Shown: piece by piece, positions 21,170-33,124 of the stretch
How positions within the stretch are numbered: position 1 is the stretch's first letter
Layout of the letters: each line of letters starts with the position of its first letter
Notes under the pieces: generated by a model
The model's database searches: none
The model's input: only the letters and a program-made list of their open reading frames with translations
Told to the model about the DNA's origin: nothing
Made by a program: the position numbers and the translations under genes
NCBI RefSeq assembly: GCF_036320965.1
Contig: NC_092271.1
Coordinates: 15,740,096 to 15,804,095, forward strand
Length of the DNA stretch: 64,000 bases
Source of the DNA: Panulirus ornatus
Lineage: Eukaryota; Arthropoda; Malacostraca; Decapoda; Palinuridae
Reading direction: 5' to 3'

Positions 21170-22075
21170 CTTTTATCATACTTTGCTGCTGTCTCCTGCG
21201 TTAGCGAGGTAGCACAAGGAAACAAACGAAAGAATGACCCAACCCACCTATAAACACATGTATATACATACATGTCCACACATGCACATATACATACCTA
21301 TACATCTCAATGTATACATATATATACACACACAGACATAAACATATATACACATGTACATAATTCATGCTGTCTGCCCTTATTCATTCCCGTCAGCAGC
21401 CCACCACACATGAAATAACAACCCCCTATCCCCGCATGTGTGCGAGGTAGCGCTAGGAAAAGATAACAAAGGCCACATTCGTTCATACTCAGACTCTAGC
21501 TGTCATGTATAATGCACCAAAACCACAGCTCCCTTTCCACATCCAGGCTCCACAGAACTTTCTATGGTTTACCCCACACGCTTCACATGCCCTGGTTCAA
21601 TCCATTGACAGCATGTCCACCCCGCTATCATTCCAATTCACTCTATTCCTTGCACACCTTTCACCTTCCTGCATGTTCTTCCCCGATTGCTCAATATCTT
21701 TTTCACTCCATCCTTCAACCTCCAATTTGGTCTCCCACTTTTCCCCGTTCCCTCCACCTCTGACACATATATCCTCTTTCTCAATCTCTCCTTGTGACAA
21801 AACCATTTCAATACACCCTCTTCTGCTCTCTCAACCACACTCTTTTTATTACCACACATCTTTCTTACCCTTTCATAACTTACTTGATCAAACCACCTCA
21901 CACCACATATTGTCCTCAAACATCTCATTTCCAGAGCATCCATCCTCCTCTGCACAACCCTATCTATAGCCCACATCTCGCAACCATATAACATTGTTAG
22001 AACCCCTATTCCTTCAAACATACCCATCTTTGCTTTCCATGATAATGTTCTCGCCGTCCACACACTTTTGAATGT
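21170..22075 (-). mobile_element. LINE 3' UTR and C-terminal region
   Basis: The tail is at 21170-21200 (catactttgctgctgtctcc) and the full UTR runs to about 21600. The C-terminal coding region follows to 22075 (frame 21638-22063: MWTARTLSWKAKMGMFEG, DALEMRCLRTICGVRWFD). Confidence 0.83.
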
Positions 22076-22084
22076 TCCTAGTTA

Positions 22085-22580
22085 CCCAGTCTCTTGTAAC
22101 AAAACTACACACATACTTACTCAGTTTTTCCCCGAAATCTTATAACTATAAATCATATTGCTTCTCACTGACTAGTGCATAAGCATTAATAATAACATAT
22201 CTCTTGCAATCCACTTTCATTTTTTGTCCATATCAGTCTGGAGTTCACTTCCTTACACCTGTTTACACATTCCCACAACTCCTGCTTCAGCACTAGTGCT
22301 ATCCCTTCATTGGTTACTGCCCTTACAACAACACGACTACCCCTAAAACATTCCCAAACCATTCTTGCCCTTTATCCTTCAGCTTTCTTTCACTAAAGAG
22401 CCAGCACTTCCAGGTTCATTTCATCTTCTCATCTTGGTTACATCAACACACTCTGACATCCCAATCTGAGCCTTTCACTAGGATGAGTAATCCTAACTTG
22501 GTTCCTCCTGTTCCACCCTTTAGAAATCAAAAATATGAAAAAAGGAAGGTTTCCTGCTCCAACTCCTCTAAATCACCTTG
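22085..22580 (-). mobile_element. Diverged LINE endonuclease and 5' region
   Basis: Reversed counterparts of the APE endonuclease part: catcttggttacatccac-like sequence near 22440, gagccagcacttccaggttc near 22400 and the 5' leader ttagaaatcaaaaatatgaa near 22522. It directly follows a C-terminal fragment, so the RT between them is missing; this may be a deleted element or two insertions. No open frame. Confidence 0.65.
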
Positions 22581-22639
22581 TGCAACATGAAGGAAATATA
22601 GAATAGAAGTCTCTCTCTCTGATCCACAGGAAGATTAAA

Positions 22640-24340
22640 AATATATTTTCATACTTGCTCACCATTTCCCACATCAGTGAAGTGGCAACAGGAAGAGAGG
22701 TTGCATTCATTCACATCCAATCTCTATCTGTTATGTGCAATGCACTGAAACCACATCCCACTATCCATAACTAGGCCCCACAGACTTTTCCATGATTATC
22801 CTGGATTCCTCACATGCCTTGGTTCAGTCCACTGACAGGATGTTGACCCCTGTATTCCAAGTCGTTCTAATTCACTCAGTCCTGTGCATGCCTTTCACCC
22901 TCTTGCATGACCAAGCCCTGATCAATCAAAATTTTTCCACTCCATGCTTCCATCTCCAAATTTGATCTCCCCTCTTCTCCCTGTCTCCTATACTTCTTAC
23001 ACATATCCTCTGTCAACCTCTCCTCACCCATTTTCTATGCATGTCCAAACAATTTCAACACATCCCCTTCTATCTCTCTGCTGCCTGTTCCCACCTGGAA
23101 CTCCCTCATGGGGGTGCCCATGACTAACAGTCTCCATAACTAGTAAACTAAAGTGCCACTTCTTAGCCTTTAGTGCCTCAACCTAAACAGAGAGCAACTC
23201 TAATGCAGTGTTGAAGAGGCTCCTACATAAAGCTCCTACTGACTATTACTACCTAATGCTCCTGCCTTATGTTCCTACCTATTACTTCTACCTAATGTTT
23301 CTACCTAATGCTCCTGCCTAAATGCTCCTAACTACAGCTTATATCTATTGCTTCTACCAATTTGCAAAAAGGCAGGGCTAATACATATTACTCACTGCAT
23401 GAAAATCTAGAATTAAGAATGAGCTATGTTGACTTAAGTGTTGTCAAATGTTGTGTATGACAAGAAGAAATTGTATGTTTGTGGACAAAATGTCAGTAGT
23501 CCACATGTGGGTGAGATAGAAAAGACAGCTACCTGGGTCAGAGGAGTGCAAGCTGACAACCACTAAAGTGATGGCTTACTATGCAGCGTCACTAATCCTC
23601 GTGATACCAGGTGGGAAGAACTGGTAATACACCTCCCTGGTCATTGGCTGCGTACTAACAATTACCTACACCCTCTTCAGCTCTCACAGACACTCTTCTT
23701 ATTACCACACCTCTCTCTCACCCTTTCATTTCATTACTCACAAACTCTCTTCTTATTACCCCATCTCTCTCTCATCGTTTTAATACTTAATCAAACTGCC
23801 TCACACCTCATATTGTTCTCAAACATTTGATTTTCAGCTTATCCATCCTAATCCACACATCCTCATTTATAAACCATGCCTCACATCCATACATCACTGG
23901 GATTACTATACTTTCAAACAGTTTCTCTTTCCACACATTCCTCAAAGCTTCCAGAACCTTCATCCCTTCATCCATCCTATCACTCATTTCTGGTATCTAA
24001 AACAATTTACTTCTCTACATTTTCTCCATTCATACTCATGTTCCAACTAACCTGTCCCCCTGCCCTGCTAAACCTTTTATTCACATTTACACATAGCTTC
24101 ATCCTTTTTGCACACTCACAAACTTAGTCACCAACTTCAACAGTTTCTTTCTTGAATCTGCCACCAGTACTGAGTCATCAGCAAACAATGAGTGACTCAT
24201 GTCCCAAGCATCCCTCATCCCATACAGACTACATATTTGCCTCTCCCTCTCTCCATGACCCTTGCATTTACCTCCTTCACTACCCCATCTATAAACAAAT
24301 AAAACTGTAAAGGGAACATCACATACTCCTCCTGCAGTAC
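22640..24340 (-). mobile_element. Old LINE copy interrupted by repeat family A
   Basis: The older subfamily tail (tttcatacttgctcaccatt) starts near 22650, with UTR and C-terminal region to about 23075. Family A sits at 23078-23665. The LINE then resumes with accctcttcagctctcacag, the direct continuation of the interrupted block, and goes on to the catalytic box (HSLFADDSVLVADSRKKL, frame 24099-24473) and the FNLFIDG counterpart near 24290. Confidence 0.75.
23078..23665 (-). repeat. Family A dispersed repeat, copy 1 (inside old LINE)
   Basis: Read on the plus strand it begins cctgttcccacctggaactc and ends ctccctggtcattggctgcg. Its middle holds short imperfect repeats of the type ctacctaatgctcctgcc. 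Further copies occur at 26994, 38774, 40340, 42085, 43282 and 62805. The 3' end is on the left, because most copies have a TATC-type microsatellite there. No open frame. Confidence 0.8.
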
Positions 24341-24344
24341 TACA

Positions 24345-24705
24345 TATAGGAAGTGCAGAAAACATGGAAACGGGGGATACCAATGATATTGTAGGAGGAT
24401 GGAGTGAAAGATGCTTTGAAGGCTCAGGGCCTAAGTGTTTAGGAAGGTGTGTGGCATGCAAGGGTTTGAGCAAACTGGAACAATGTGGTTTGCAGTCAGT
24501 GACATGCTGTCAATAGGTTGAACCAGGATATATGAAGCAGTAAAATGCACAGTACAGAAAGGTTTGTGAGGCCTGATTGTGGGTAAGGGGTTCTTGGTTT
24601 TGGTGCAGTGTCCATGTATGGGGAGAGGACATGAGAGAATGAGGTCATTTTTCAGTCCGCTCCTAATGCTACCCACTTATGTGGGAAATGTAGAACAAGT
24701 ATGAA
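24345..24705 (+). mobile_element. Old LINE 3' end
   Basis: The last coding residues and UTR of the older subfamily (ggaggatggagtgaaagatg, ctgtcaataggttgaaccag) end in gtgggaaatgtagaacaagt. It opposes the previous copy. Confidence 0.68.
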
Positions 24706-26990
24706 AGACCCATATGTATATTTTGAGGTGCTGAGTGAGATATCAACTTCAGCAAGACTATATCAAAGCCAAGAGTGAGAAAGAGGTACTGCACTGTTGA
24801 GGGCCTTCTTGCTCTAAAGTTGACCATTATTTCCTTGCCTAGCATTTACTGCAGCATCAAGGCTGCATGAGTCCATTGAATGAGGTCTTTGGGTTTTATG
24901 AATAATGATATAAAAGTACATAACAGATTAGTCTAAAACTGGCAATCAAAGCAATTTTCAAACAAGAAGTACGAAACTGAAAATCAAAGGGAGAACAAAT
25001 GCTGAAAAGACAGACTATGAATGGTCTACGAGAATGACAGATTGATGTATACAACAAGCATGATTTATATCATCTAGCTGTTCTTGGAATATCCAATATG
25101 TCCGTACTCAGCCAATGAACTGTGACAACCATGAACATTTACTTTTATGTAAATATAGGATTATTCACATTATCTAATCAAAAGAACCAGTCATTCAACC
25201 CAACAATGACTTTAACAAAGGCTGTGTTGATTTGAGTCTATCCCCTCTTCAAAAATTCATTAAAATACATATGATAGTCATGTTAGGCACAATAATATAT
25301 TCAATATAATATTCTGCTACATCTTACATCCCAAATAGGGTACTGACAAAAAAAAAAAATTCATCATTCTTTTACAACTGATATGTAACAAAGCACGCAT
25401 ATAGTACAGGACCGTTTACATTTCGTGTGGCAAATCCAGAAGACAGACACAAGTCAACCCATCTTTATGTCCCTTAAAAAACTGTAATTTCGCAAAGCCC
25501 AACATTAAATACAAATATTATCATCTATCACTATTCTATCCCACACACAACTAGCTTTGTGGGAAAAGGAAAACCCTGCAAACAGACGTTTCATAACAAC
25601 TTTGACTTCAATATTACAAAGTTAAGACAGATAATGAAAGGAAATATATCTTAATATAAATAACCCTATTACTTGAGCTAAATAACATATGGAAAACAAA
25701 TTACCCTACTGTATCTCAGTTGTGTGCCAATTTCTTATGAAAAAGTATCTGTTGAAGCATTTCATAAAATGACACCAATTGAATGGCAACCCTTCCCAAG
25801 AAAATATTAGGAAAATAAATTAATGAATAAAAAATACATACTTTGTTCATTAAATGTGTATAATAATAATAATAATAATACAAAATAATACAAACATCTT
25901 CATACTTATGCACAAAAATTTTATTATATGTTCAGTTTCTCGATGCTGATGAGGTAATGGCAATCATCTCTTATCAGAATCCTGAACTACAGAAATGCTT
26001 GTAAAATTCTCCTCATACCCTGATACCTGCTTTCAATTGGCATTACAAAGAATGCATTTAAATAGACAATGATTGCTCTGCTGTGTCTTTCATATTACCA
26101 GATATAAACATGACAAAAAAAAAAAAAATCTGCTAACATGACAAAAAAAAAAAAAAAAATTTGCTATATCTAGGTCCACAGTGTATCTAATAAACATTCT
26201 CCTTGATATTTAATAAATTGATATCAGTGTCTAAGTCAAAAACAGGCAATGCTCTTTTTTTATGTCCAATCAATGGCAAGAAAAAAATAACTTGTCAGGA
26301 AAAAATTATGGAGCTAGAATATATATTCTCAGGATTCCACTCACAATCTTCATATACATATCTACTTCTCAGCATATGTCTAGCATCCATTCAAATGAGT
26401 AAGTACCCTTCTTTTTGATTACCTACTTAAATCTACAAATTCTGCAGATAAACATTAAACTTTTGTCCTCTTTTACTTCAACAAATTTCAATACTAAAAG
26501 CCTTTTACTTTATTAGCTCTTAATCTTGTGCCTGCCAACCTCTTGATCTCTATCCAGTTATCATCAACAAAATATCATCTACCTGTGCAACTGCATTAAA
26601 GTATTTTCATGTCAAATCAATGTAAGATCTCATAACTATATTAAATAAAAAATAATGTTGATAAAGATGAAAAACCATCTCTCTCCCATAGGCAGACCCA
26701 TCTGAACATTTGACAGAGCACTTGTTCGGTGTAGGGGGATTAAAGCCCTGATTACCTCCCAAAATGAGGGGTATCAACAAGGTCCAACCTCTAACGATCA
26801 TAAACAATATGAGGCAGTTGGATCCTTGTTCACAGGGTTTTGCCACCCAGACAATAACCTGCCCAGGAATATAATGTTACTGCACTGATTTGAGGTGCCA
26901 GAGGGTAGCTAGTCAGCACTAATCATTCCCTGACCAATGGTGTGTGTACCTTAGGTCTGCTACTATATCATATTTAGGTCTGCTATATTT
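24706..26990. other. Apparently unique intergenic or intronic DNA
   Basis: AT-rich, with poly-A runs (26115 and 26144, part of a short tandem copy of acatgacaaaaaa) and a trinucleotide run at 25859-25879. Small open frames (for example 26607-26846) show no recognisable domain. I looked for the next AGO1 exon here and did not find it. Confidence 0.5.
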
Positions 26991-26993
26991 TTG

Positions 26994-27575
26994 ATGCCTG
27001 TTCCCACCTAGAACTCCCTCAAAGGGGTGGCCTGGCAATAGTCTTAGCCTTTAGTACCATACCCTTAACAGGCAGATGGCAACTCTAGCACAGCAGTGCT
27101 TGCAGAGACTCCTAACTAAAGACTATTTCTAATTAATGTTTCTACGTAATGCTCCTGCTTAGTGTTCCTATTGATCACCTCTACCTAATGCTCCACCCAA
27201 ATGTTCCTACCAACTACTTCTAACTAACTAACTGCCTCTTGCTTCTACTATTGCCCTTACCATTCTGCCAAAAGGCAAGGCTAGTACACACTGCTCATAA
27301 CAGGAAAATCTAGAGTTACGAAGAATGAGCTGTGTAAGCGTTGTCATGTGTTATGCATGACATGGAGAGATTGTACGTTTGTGAAAAAATGCCAGTAGTC
27401 CACATGTGGGTGAAGCAGAAAGAAAAGAGAGCTACCTGGGTCAGAAGAGTGCAGCCTGACAATCACATAAGTGCTGCCTCACTACGCATCCATTACTAAC
27501 CCTCCTTGATACAAGGGCAGGTAGTACTGGTATTATACTTCCCTGGTAATTGGCTCACTATCAGCTACTTCATAT
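26994..27575 (-). repeat. Family A dispersed repeat, copy 2
   Basis: From gatgcctgttcccacctaga to ccctggtaattggctcacta. The internal run of ctacctaatgctcc-type short repeats is near 27140-27260, and the conserved right part reads aaaatctagagttacgaaga and agctacctgggtcagaagag. Confidence 0.8.
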
Positions 27576-27744
27576 GCAATACATTATAATGACACCCCAT
27601 TAAATGGACGCTTCACCTAACATGTATAAGTGAAGAATGCATCTTTCTTGCTATTTGAGATCATGATGTACTTCCAATGATACAGCTTCGAGAAAATAAC
27701 TTTTTGCTCATGTGTAAACTATTCCAAGAGGAGATCAGTAACAC
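27576..27744. other. No recognisable feature
   Basis: Short AT-rich spacer between family A and a LINE fragment. Confidence 0.4.
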
Positions 27745-28190
27745 TAAATATATGTGGTTGAAAGAACAGAAGAGGGGGAGGTGAAATGGTTTGAACATAT
27801 GGAGAGAATGAGTATGGAAAGGGTGACAAAGAAGATATATGGGTCAGAGGTGGAAGGAACAAGAAGCAGGAGACCAAATTGGAGGTGGAAGAAAGGAGTG
27901 AAAAAATTTTGAGTGATCAGGGCCAGAACATAAGGAAGGTGAGAGGCATGCAAGGAATAGAGTGAACTGGAACGATGTGGTATACCAAGGTCGACATGTT
28001 GTCAATGGACCTGAATCAGTACAAGTGAAACTTCCGGGGTTAACCATGATAAGGTCTGTGGGGCCCGGATATGGATACGGAGCTGTGGTTTCAGTGCATT
28101 AAATATGATAGCGAGGGACTGTGAACAAATGTGGTCCTTTTTGTCTGTTTTCCTAGTGCTACCTTGCGGAAGCAGGGAGCATTAATTGTT
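27745..28190 (+). mobile_element. LINE C-terminal end and start of 3' UTR
   Basis: Starts at the counterpart of ERAEEGVLKWF (ttgaaagaacagaagagggg) and continues through the last coding residues into the UTR up to gtgctaccttgcggaagcag. The terminal tail is missing, because a second LINE fragment starts at about 28205. Confidence 0.78.
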
Positions 28191-28204
28191 TCCTATGGGG
28201 TGGG

Positions 28205-29100
28205 GTGACGCTGGGAAAGTTGAGAATAAATGTGAATAAGAGCAAGGTTATTAGGTTCAGTAAGAATGAGGGACAAGTTAGTCGGGATGTTCTGAATGGA
28301 GAAAACTTAAAGAAAGTGAAGTGTTTTAGATATCTGGGAGTGGACTTTGCAGTGGATGGAACCATGGAAGCAGAAGTGAGTTACAGGGTGGGGGAGGGGT
28401 GAAGGTTCTGAGAGCGATGAAGAATGTGTGGAAGGCAAGAACGTTATCTCGGAGAGCAAAAATGGATATGTTTGACGGGATAGTGGTTCCAACAATGTTA
28501 TATGGTTGCGAGGTATGGGATATAGAAAGGGTTGTGTGGTGGTTTGATCGAGTAAGTAATGAAAGGGTAAGAGAGATATGTGCTAATAAAAAGAGTGGGG
28601 TTGAGAGAGCAGAAGAGGGTGTGTTGAAATGGTTTGGACATTTGGAGAGAATGAGTGAGGAAAGCATGACAAAGAGGATATATGTGTCAGAGGTGGAAGG
28701 AAGAAGGAGAAGCGGGAGACCAAACTGGAGGTGGAAGGATGGAGTGAAGAAGACTTTGAGCAATTAGGGCCTGAACATACGGGGGGGTGAAAAGTGTGCA
28801 AAGAATAGACCAAATTAGAATGATGTGGTATACCGGGGTCAATGTGCTGTCAATGGATTGAACCAGGGCATGTGAAGCATCTAGGGTAAACCATGGAAAG
28901 GTCTGTGGGGCCTGGATGTGGAAAGGGAGCTGTGGTTTTGGTGCATTACACATGACAGCTAGAGACTGAGTGTGAACGAATGTGGGCTGTTGTTTTTCTT
29001 TTCCTGACACTAGCTCACTGGAAGGGAGGGATTGCTATTTCAAGTGTGGTGGGGTGGCGACGGGAATGGATGAAGGCAGCAGCAAGTATGGACATGTACA
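28205..29100 (+). mobile_element. LINE copy, end of RT to 3' UTR
   Basis: Contains GKLRINVNKSKVIRFSKNEG, CFRYLGVDFAVDG and (frame 28399-28767) MLYGCEVWDIERVV and RSGRPNWRWKDGVKK, then about 270 bp of UTR. A short deletion removes the DVLEMRCLRTICGV block. It ends at about 29100, where a Penelope tail follows. Confidence 0.83.
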
Positions 29101-29108
29101 TGTGTATA

Positions 29109-29157
29109 TATTCCTATGAGTCCACAGGGAAAATGAAACATGATAAGTTCCCAAGAA
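29109..29157 (-). repeat. Penelope tail fragment
   Basis: ttcctatgagtccacaggga and the following 30 bp match the 3' end of the Penelope-like element at 361-410. No coding part is attached. Confidence 0.75.
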
Positions 29158-29575
29158 GATATATGTATCTACATATATATGGAGGTGAAAGGATGGAGTG
29201 AAAGAGATTTTGAGTGATTGGGACCTGTTTTAAACATGCAGGAGGGTGAAAGGCATGCAAGGATCAGAGTGAATTGGAACGATGTGGCATACCAGGTTTG
29301 ATGTGCTGTCAATGGACCGAACCAAGGAATGCGAAGCATCTGGGGTAAACCAGTGCAAGGTCTGTGGGGCCTGGGTGTGGAAAGGGAGCTATGGTTACAG
29401 AGCATTACACATAACAGCTAGAGATTAAGTGTGAGCGAATGTAACCTTTTTTTTTTTTGTCTTTTCCTAGCACTAACTCGCTGTATGTGTGCGGTGCTTG
29501 GGGTGGGGGGATGCTATTTCATGTGTGGCAGGGTAGTGACGGGAATGAATGGGGGCAGCAAGAATGAATATATAC
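29158..29575 (+). mobile_element. LINE last codons and 3' UTR
   Basis: Starts at tggaggtgaaaggatggagt (the RWKDGVK counterpart), runs through the end of the coding sequence (about 29330) and into the UTR up to gcagcaagaatgaatatata. It is flanked on both sides by Penelope tails. Confidence 0.78.
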
Positions 29576-29630
29576 AAGTGTTTATATTGGAAATGATCAC
29601 AATTTTGCGCATGATCAAATATATTCCAAT

Positions 29631-29925
29631 AAGTCCACAGGGAAAATGAAACATGACAGGTTCCCAACTGCACTTTCGTGTAATAATCACATCAAGGGAG
29701 ACACAAGAGAGAAATATAACAGTCAGTTGATATACAATGAACAGACGTAGCTAGGACGCCATTTGGTAAACATGCAATGTTTACCATATGGCATGCTAGC
29801 TACATCTCTTTGTTGTATATCAACTGACTTATATTTTTCTCGTGTCTCCCCTGATGATGAGATTATTACATGAAAGTGCACTTGGGAACTTATCGTGTTT
29901 CACTTTCCCCGTGGACTCATAGGAA
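29631..29925. repeat. Head-to-head inverted pair of Penelope tails
   Basis: The left arm 29631-29773 and right arm 29777-29925 are reverse complements with some mismatches and a 3-base centre (ggtaaacat, gca, atgtttacc). Each arm is the terminal sequence of the Penelope-like family, from the gtccacagggaaaatgaaac end to gccatttggtaaacat. There is no coding sequence. It could form a long hairpin or cruciform. Confidence 0.88.
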
Positions 29926-29969
29926 TGTGTATACATGTGTGTCTGTGTATGTATATGTAGATTATATAT

Positions 29970-30037
29970 AGATTATTACATGAAAGTGCACTTGGGAACT
30001 TATCATGTTTCATTTTCACCGTGGACTCATAGGAATG
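29970..30037 (+). repeat. Third Penelope tail fragment
   Basis: gattattacatgaaagtgca to gtggactcataggaatgtgt is a direct repeat of the right arm (29863-29930), separated from it by a short tg/ta stretch. Confidence 0.85.
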
Positions 30038-30215
30038 TGTATATATGTGTGTCTGTGTATGTGTATGTATGTATGTATGTATGTATGTATGTATGTATAT
30101 GTATGTATATGTGCATGAATGTGTGTTTATGTATGTGGTTGGTTTGGCCATTCCTCATCTGTTTCCCTCCACCACCTCACTAACGTGGGAGACGGCAGTC
30201 AAGTATAATAGAAAA
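30038..30215 (+). mobile_element. LINE 3' terminal part with (GTAT)n
   Basis: Expanded gtat run at about 30061-30100, then gtggttggtttggccattcc and the tail cgtgggagacggcagtcaag. Confidence 0.78.
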
Positions 30216-31829
30216 ATATATATATATACTGTCTTTCCTCTCATGTATACACACAAACATACACACCTTAGCCTATGGCAGGTAACCATTTTATCAACCA
30301 GCTCCTAGGGGAGAATGAAAAGCTTTGATACCAGGCAAACTGTGCATGTGTGACAATCAGTAATGCTAACCACTATAAAATGAAGTCCAAAATAAATGTG
30401 TGATGAGTTTTATGTTACATGTAAACAGAAACAAAATAAATGACTATTGGACAATGGAAGATAACTGAACCACTTCCTTCAACTCCAGTGAGTTATTCAC
30501 TTTCCTGACAATAAACAACATGCACAAAGAGGTGATAAGATGCAGAAAATCCAGCCAATTCTTGAGCACATATGCATAGAAGTCCAAATGAAGTTCAAGC
30601 CTTTCCAAAATTTAAGCAGATGAGAGTTAAGTGCCAAGGAAAGGTCATCTGACATATGCTCTTCCAAACGCAACACTGTATTCAACTGCATTGAGTGAAT
30701 CATTAATATCCTGAATATCACTTTTCATGTGAAAATCTATGTATCATGTGAACCAATTACAACACTTTCATAAAAAAATTATAATTTGCCAGGCAAAAAA
30801 GAGCTCCACAACACTGAAAGCTGACAGCAAAAGGATAGCCAGGTCCAGCTGACACTACCACCATCAGGAGAGTGCCCAATTCATTTTCATTACTAAAGAT
30901 GCTTAAAATCAATCTTTACTGTCAAAATTACTGTCGCACTGTAAAGCTGGCCATAATATAAAACAGTCGCAGTGGACAGGTTAAAAATGTATTTATACTT
31001 AGTTTCAAATATGTTCATATAACAATGTAAAATGTTTATTTCATCCACTACTTTCATTCTGATAATGTAAAGAAGTTTTGTAGCTGTTTGGGGAAAATGC
31101 ATTAAAAAGTGCAGGAATCAGGCTTGAGCGTCCAGTGAGGTGCCTAAGCACATATTTCATCATTTATATCACAATCAGTGAAAAAATAATAATTCATTAC
31201 GATTATGTTTTATTCCCAGAATCTTTTATTGTTATAATCAATGCACTTCACCGAAAATTTTTTGACAATAGCAAATCTAAAAGTTCTGAAAATCACCAGC
31301 TGCAACAGTCTGAAAACTGTATTGTCAAGGTTTGTGGACAATGGCAACACTGTCTCCACTCCTGCTAGAAATATCTATTCCATAAAATCACTTTCCACAC
31401 AATCCAGAAACAAAGACTTCAAAAAGATATTCAAGATCATCTGCCAAGTCCTTTAAGTATATCTAAAAGCCACTCAATTTCATTCCCACAAAACCCACAA
31501 AAAATTTTCTCTCATTAACATGGTTAGAGGATGAATAGCAGTCGGGAGAAGTTTGTCACACACTGCCACCTCAACCACTTCCAAATCCTGGTGTATTACC
31601 TTTAAACAGGTGCAAACCTAATGTATAAATATCTATCTAAAAAATACCCTAGGAATACATGAATATATGAATTACGGTATTAAAAGGTTAAGCTACTGAT
31701 AACACTTTCACAATTCCCTTCAGGAATATCTTCCTCATCTCTTATAATAATAATGTGGGATATTATCACAATAAAGATGCAAAATAATTGCCCATAATTA
31801 CCTACTTCCAAAAAAGTGCAATCAATACA
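30216..31829. other. Apparently unique intergenic or intronic DNA
   Basis: AT-rich with small unconvincing open frames (30497-30721, 31135-31456). No terminal repeats, splice-bounded exon or known family seen. Confidence 0.5.
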
Positions 31830-31831
31830 AG

Positions 31832-33122
31832 AGTTTTGGAGAGAGCGGCAAGTATGCAGTCTGTGGTGGATGAGAGATATTGGGAAGTGAGTCAGTTGTT
31901 TGCTGATGATACAGTGCTGGAGGCTGATTAGGGTGAGAAACTGCAGAAGCTGGTGACTGAGTTTGGTAAAGTGTGTGAAAGAAGAAAGCTGAGAGTAAAT
32001 GTGAATAAGAGCAAGGTTGTTAGGTACAGTAAAGTTGAGGGACAAGTCAATTGGGAGGTGAGTTTGAATGAAGAAAACTGGGGGAAGTGAAGTGTTTTAG
32101 ATATCTGGGAGTGGATTTGGCCATGATTGGAACCATGGAAGCGGAAGTGAGTCACAGGGTGGGGAGGGGGTGAAGGTTCTGGGGGCGTTGAAAAATGTGT
32201 GGAAGGCGAGAACATTATCTCGGAAAGCAAGAATGGGTATGTTTGAAGGAATAGTGGTTCCAACAATGTTATATGGTTGCGAGGCATGGGCTATGGATAG
32301 AGTTGTGTGGAGGAGAGTGGATGTGCTGGAAATGAGATGTTTGAGGACAATATGCAGTGTGAGGTGGTTTGATCGAGTAAGTAATGTAAGGGTAAGAGAG
32401 ATGTGTGGAAATAAAAAGTGTGGGGTTGAGAGAGCAGAAGAGGGTGTTTTGAAATGGTTTGGTCACATGGAGAGAATGAATGAGGAAAGATTGACAAAGA
32501 GGATATATGTGACAGAGGTGGAGGGAACGAGGAGAAGTGGGAGACAAAATTGGAGGTGGAAAGATGGGGTGAAAAAGATTTTGAGTGATCGGAGCCTGAA
32601 CATGCAGGAGGGTGAAAGTCGTGCAAGGACTAGAGTGAATTAGAACGATGTGGTATACCAGGGTCAACGTGCTGTCAATGGATTAAACCAGGGCATGTGA
32701 AGCGTCTGGGGTAAGCCATGGAAAGTTGTGTGGGGCCTGGATGTGGAAAGGGAGCTGTGGTTTCGGGCATTATTGCATGACAGCTAAAGACTGAGTGTGA
32801 ACGAATGGGGCCTTTGTTGTCTTTTCCTAGCGCTACCTCACACACATGAGGGGGGAGGGGGATGGTATTCCATGTGTGGCGAGGTGGCGATGGGAATGAA
32901 TAAAGGCAGACAGTGTGAATTGCGTGCATGGGTATATATGTATGTGTCTGTGTGTGTATATATATGTGTACATTGAGATGTATAGGTATGTATATTTGCG
33001 TGTGTGGACGTGTATGTATATACATGTGTATGGGGGTGGGTTGGGCCATTTCTTTCGTCTGTTTCCTTGCGCTACCTCGCAAATGCGGGAGACAGCGACA
33101 AAGCAAAATAAATAAATAAAAA
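31832..33122 (+). mobile_element. LINE copy, end of RT to complete 3' UTR
   Basis: Begins at ARVLERAASMQSV-type sequence. The catalytic box FADDTVLEAD is followed by an in-frame tag. A 157-codon frame (32170-32643) gives MLYGCEAWAMDRVVW and RSGRQNWRWKDGVKK. The complete UTR and tail (gacagcgacaaagcaaaata) end at about 33122. Confidence 0.86.
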
Positions 33123-33124
33123 TA

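Noticed and set aside
20922..21179. Frame fusing tail and tract sequence, seemingly a short secreted protein
   Set aside because: It is again the LINE 3' UTR read on the minus strand.
25859..25879. Trinucleotide run as a coding repeat
   Set aside because: Lies in AT-rich noncoding DNA. The overlapping poly-Tyr frame has no support.
26607..26846. Minus-strand frame of 79 codons with GGNQGFNPPTPNKCSVKCS
   Set aside because: No recognised domain, no splice context and no repeat seen in the window. Could be part of an unknown element, but unsupported.
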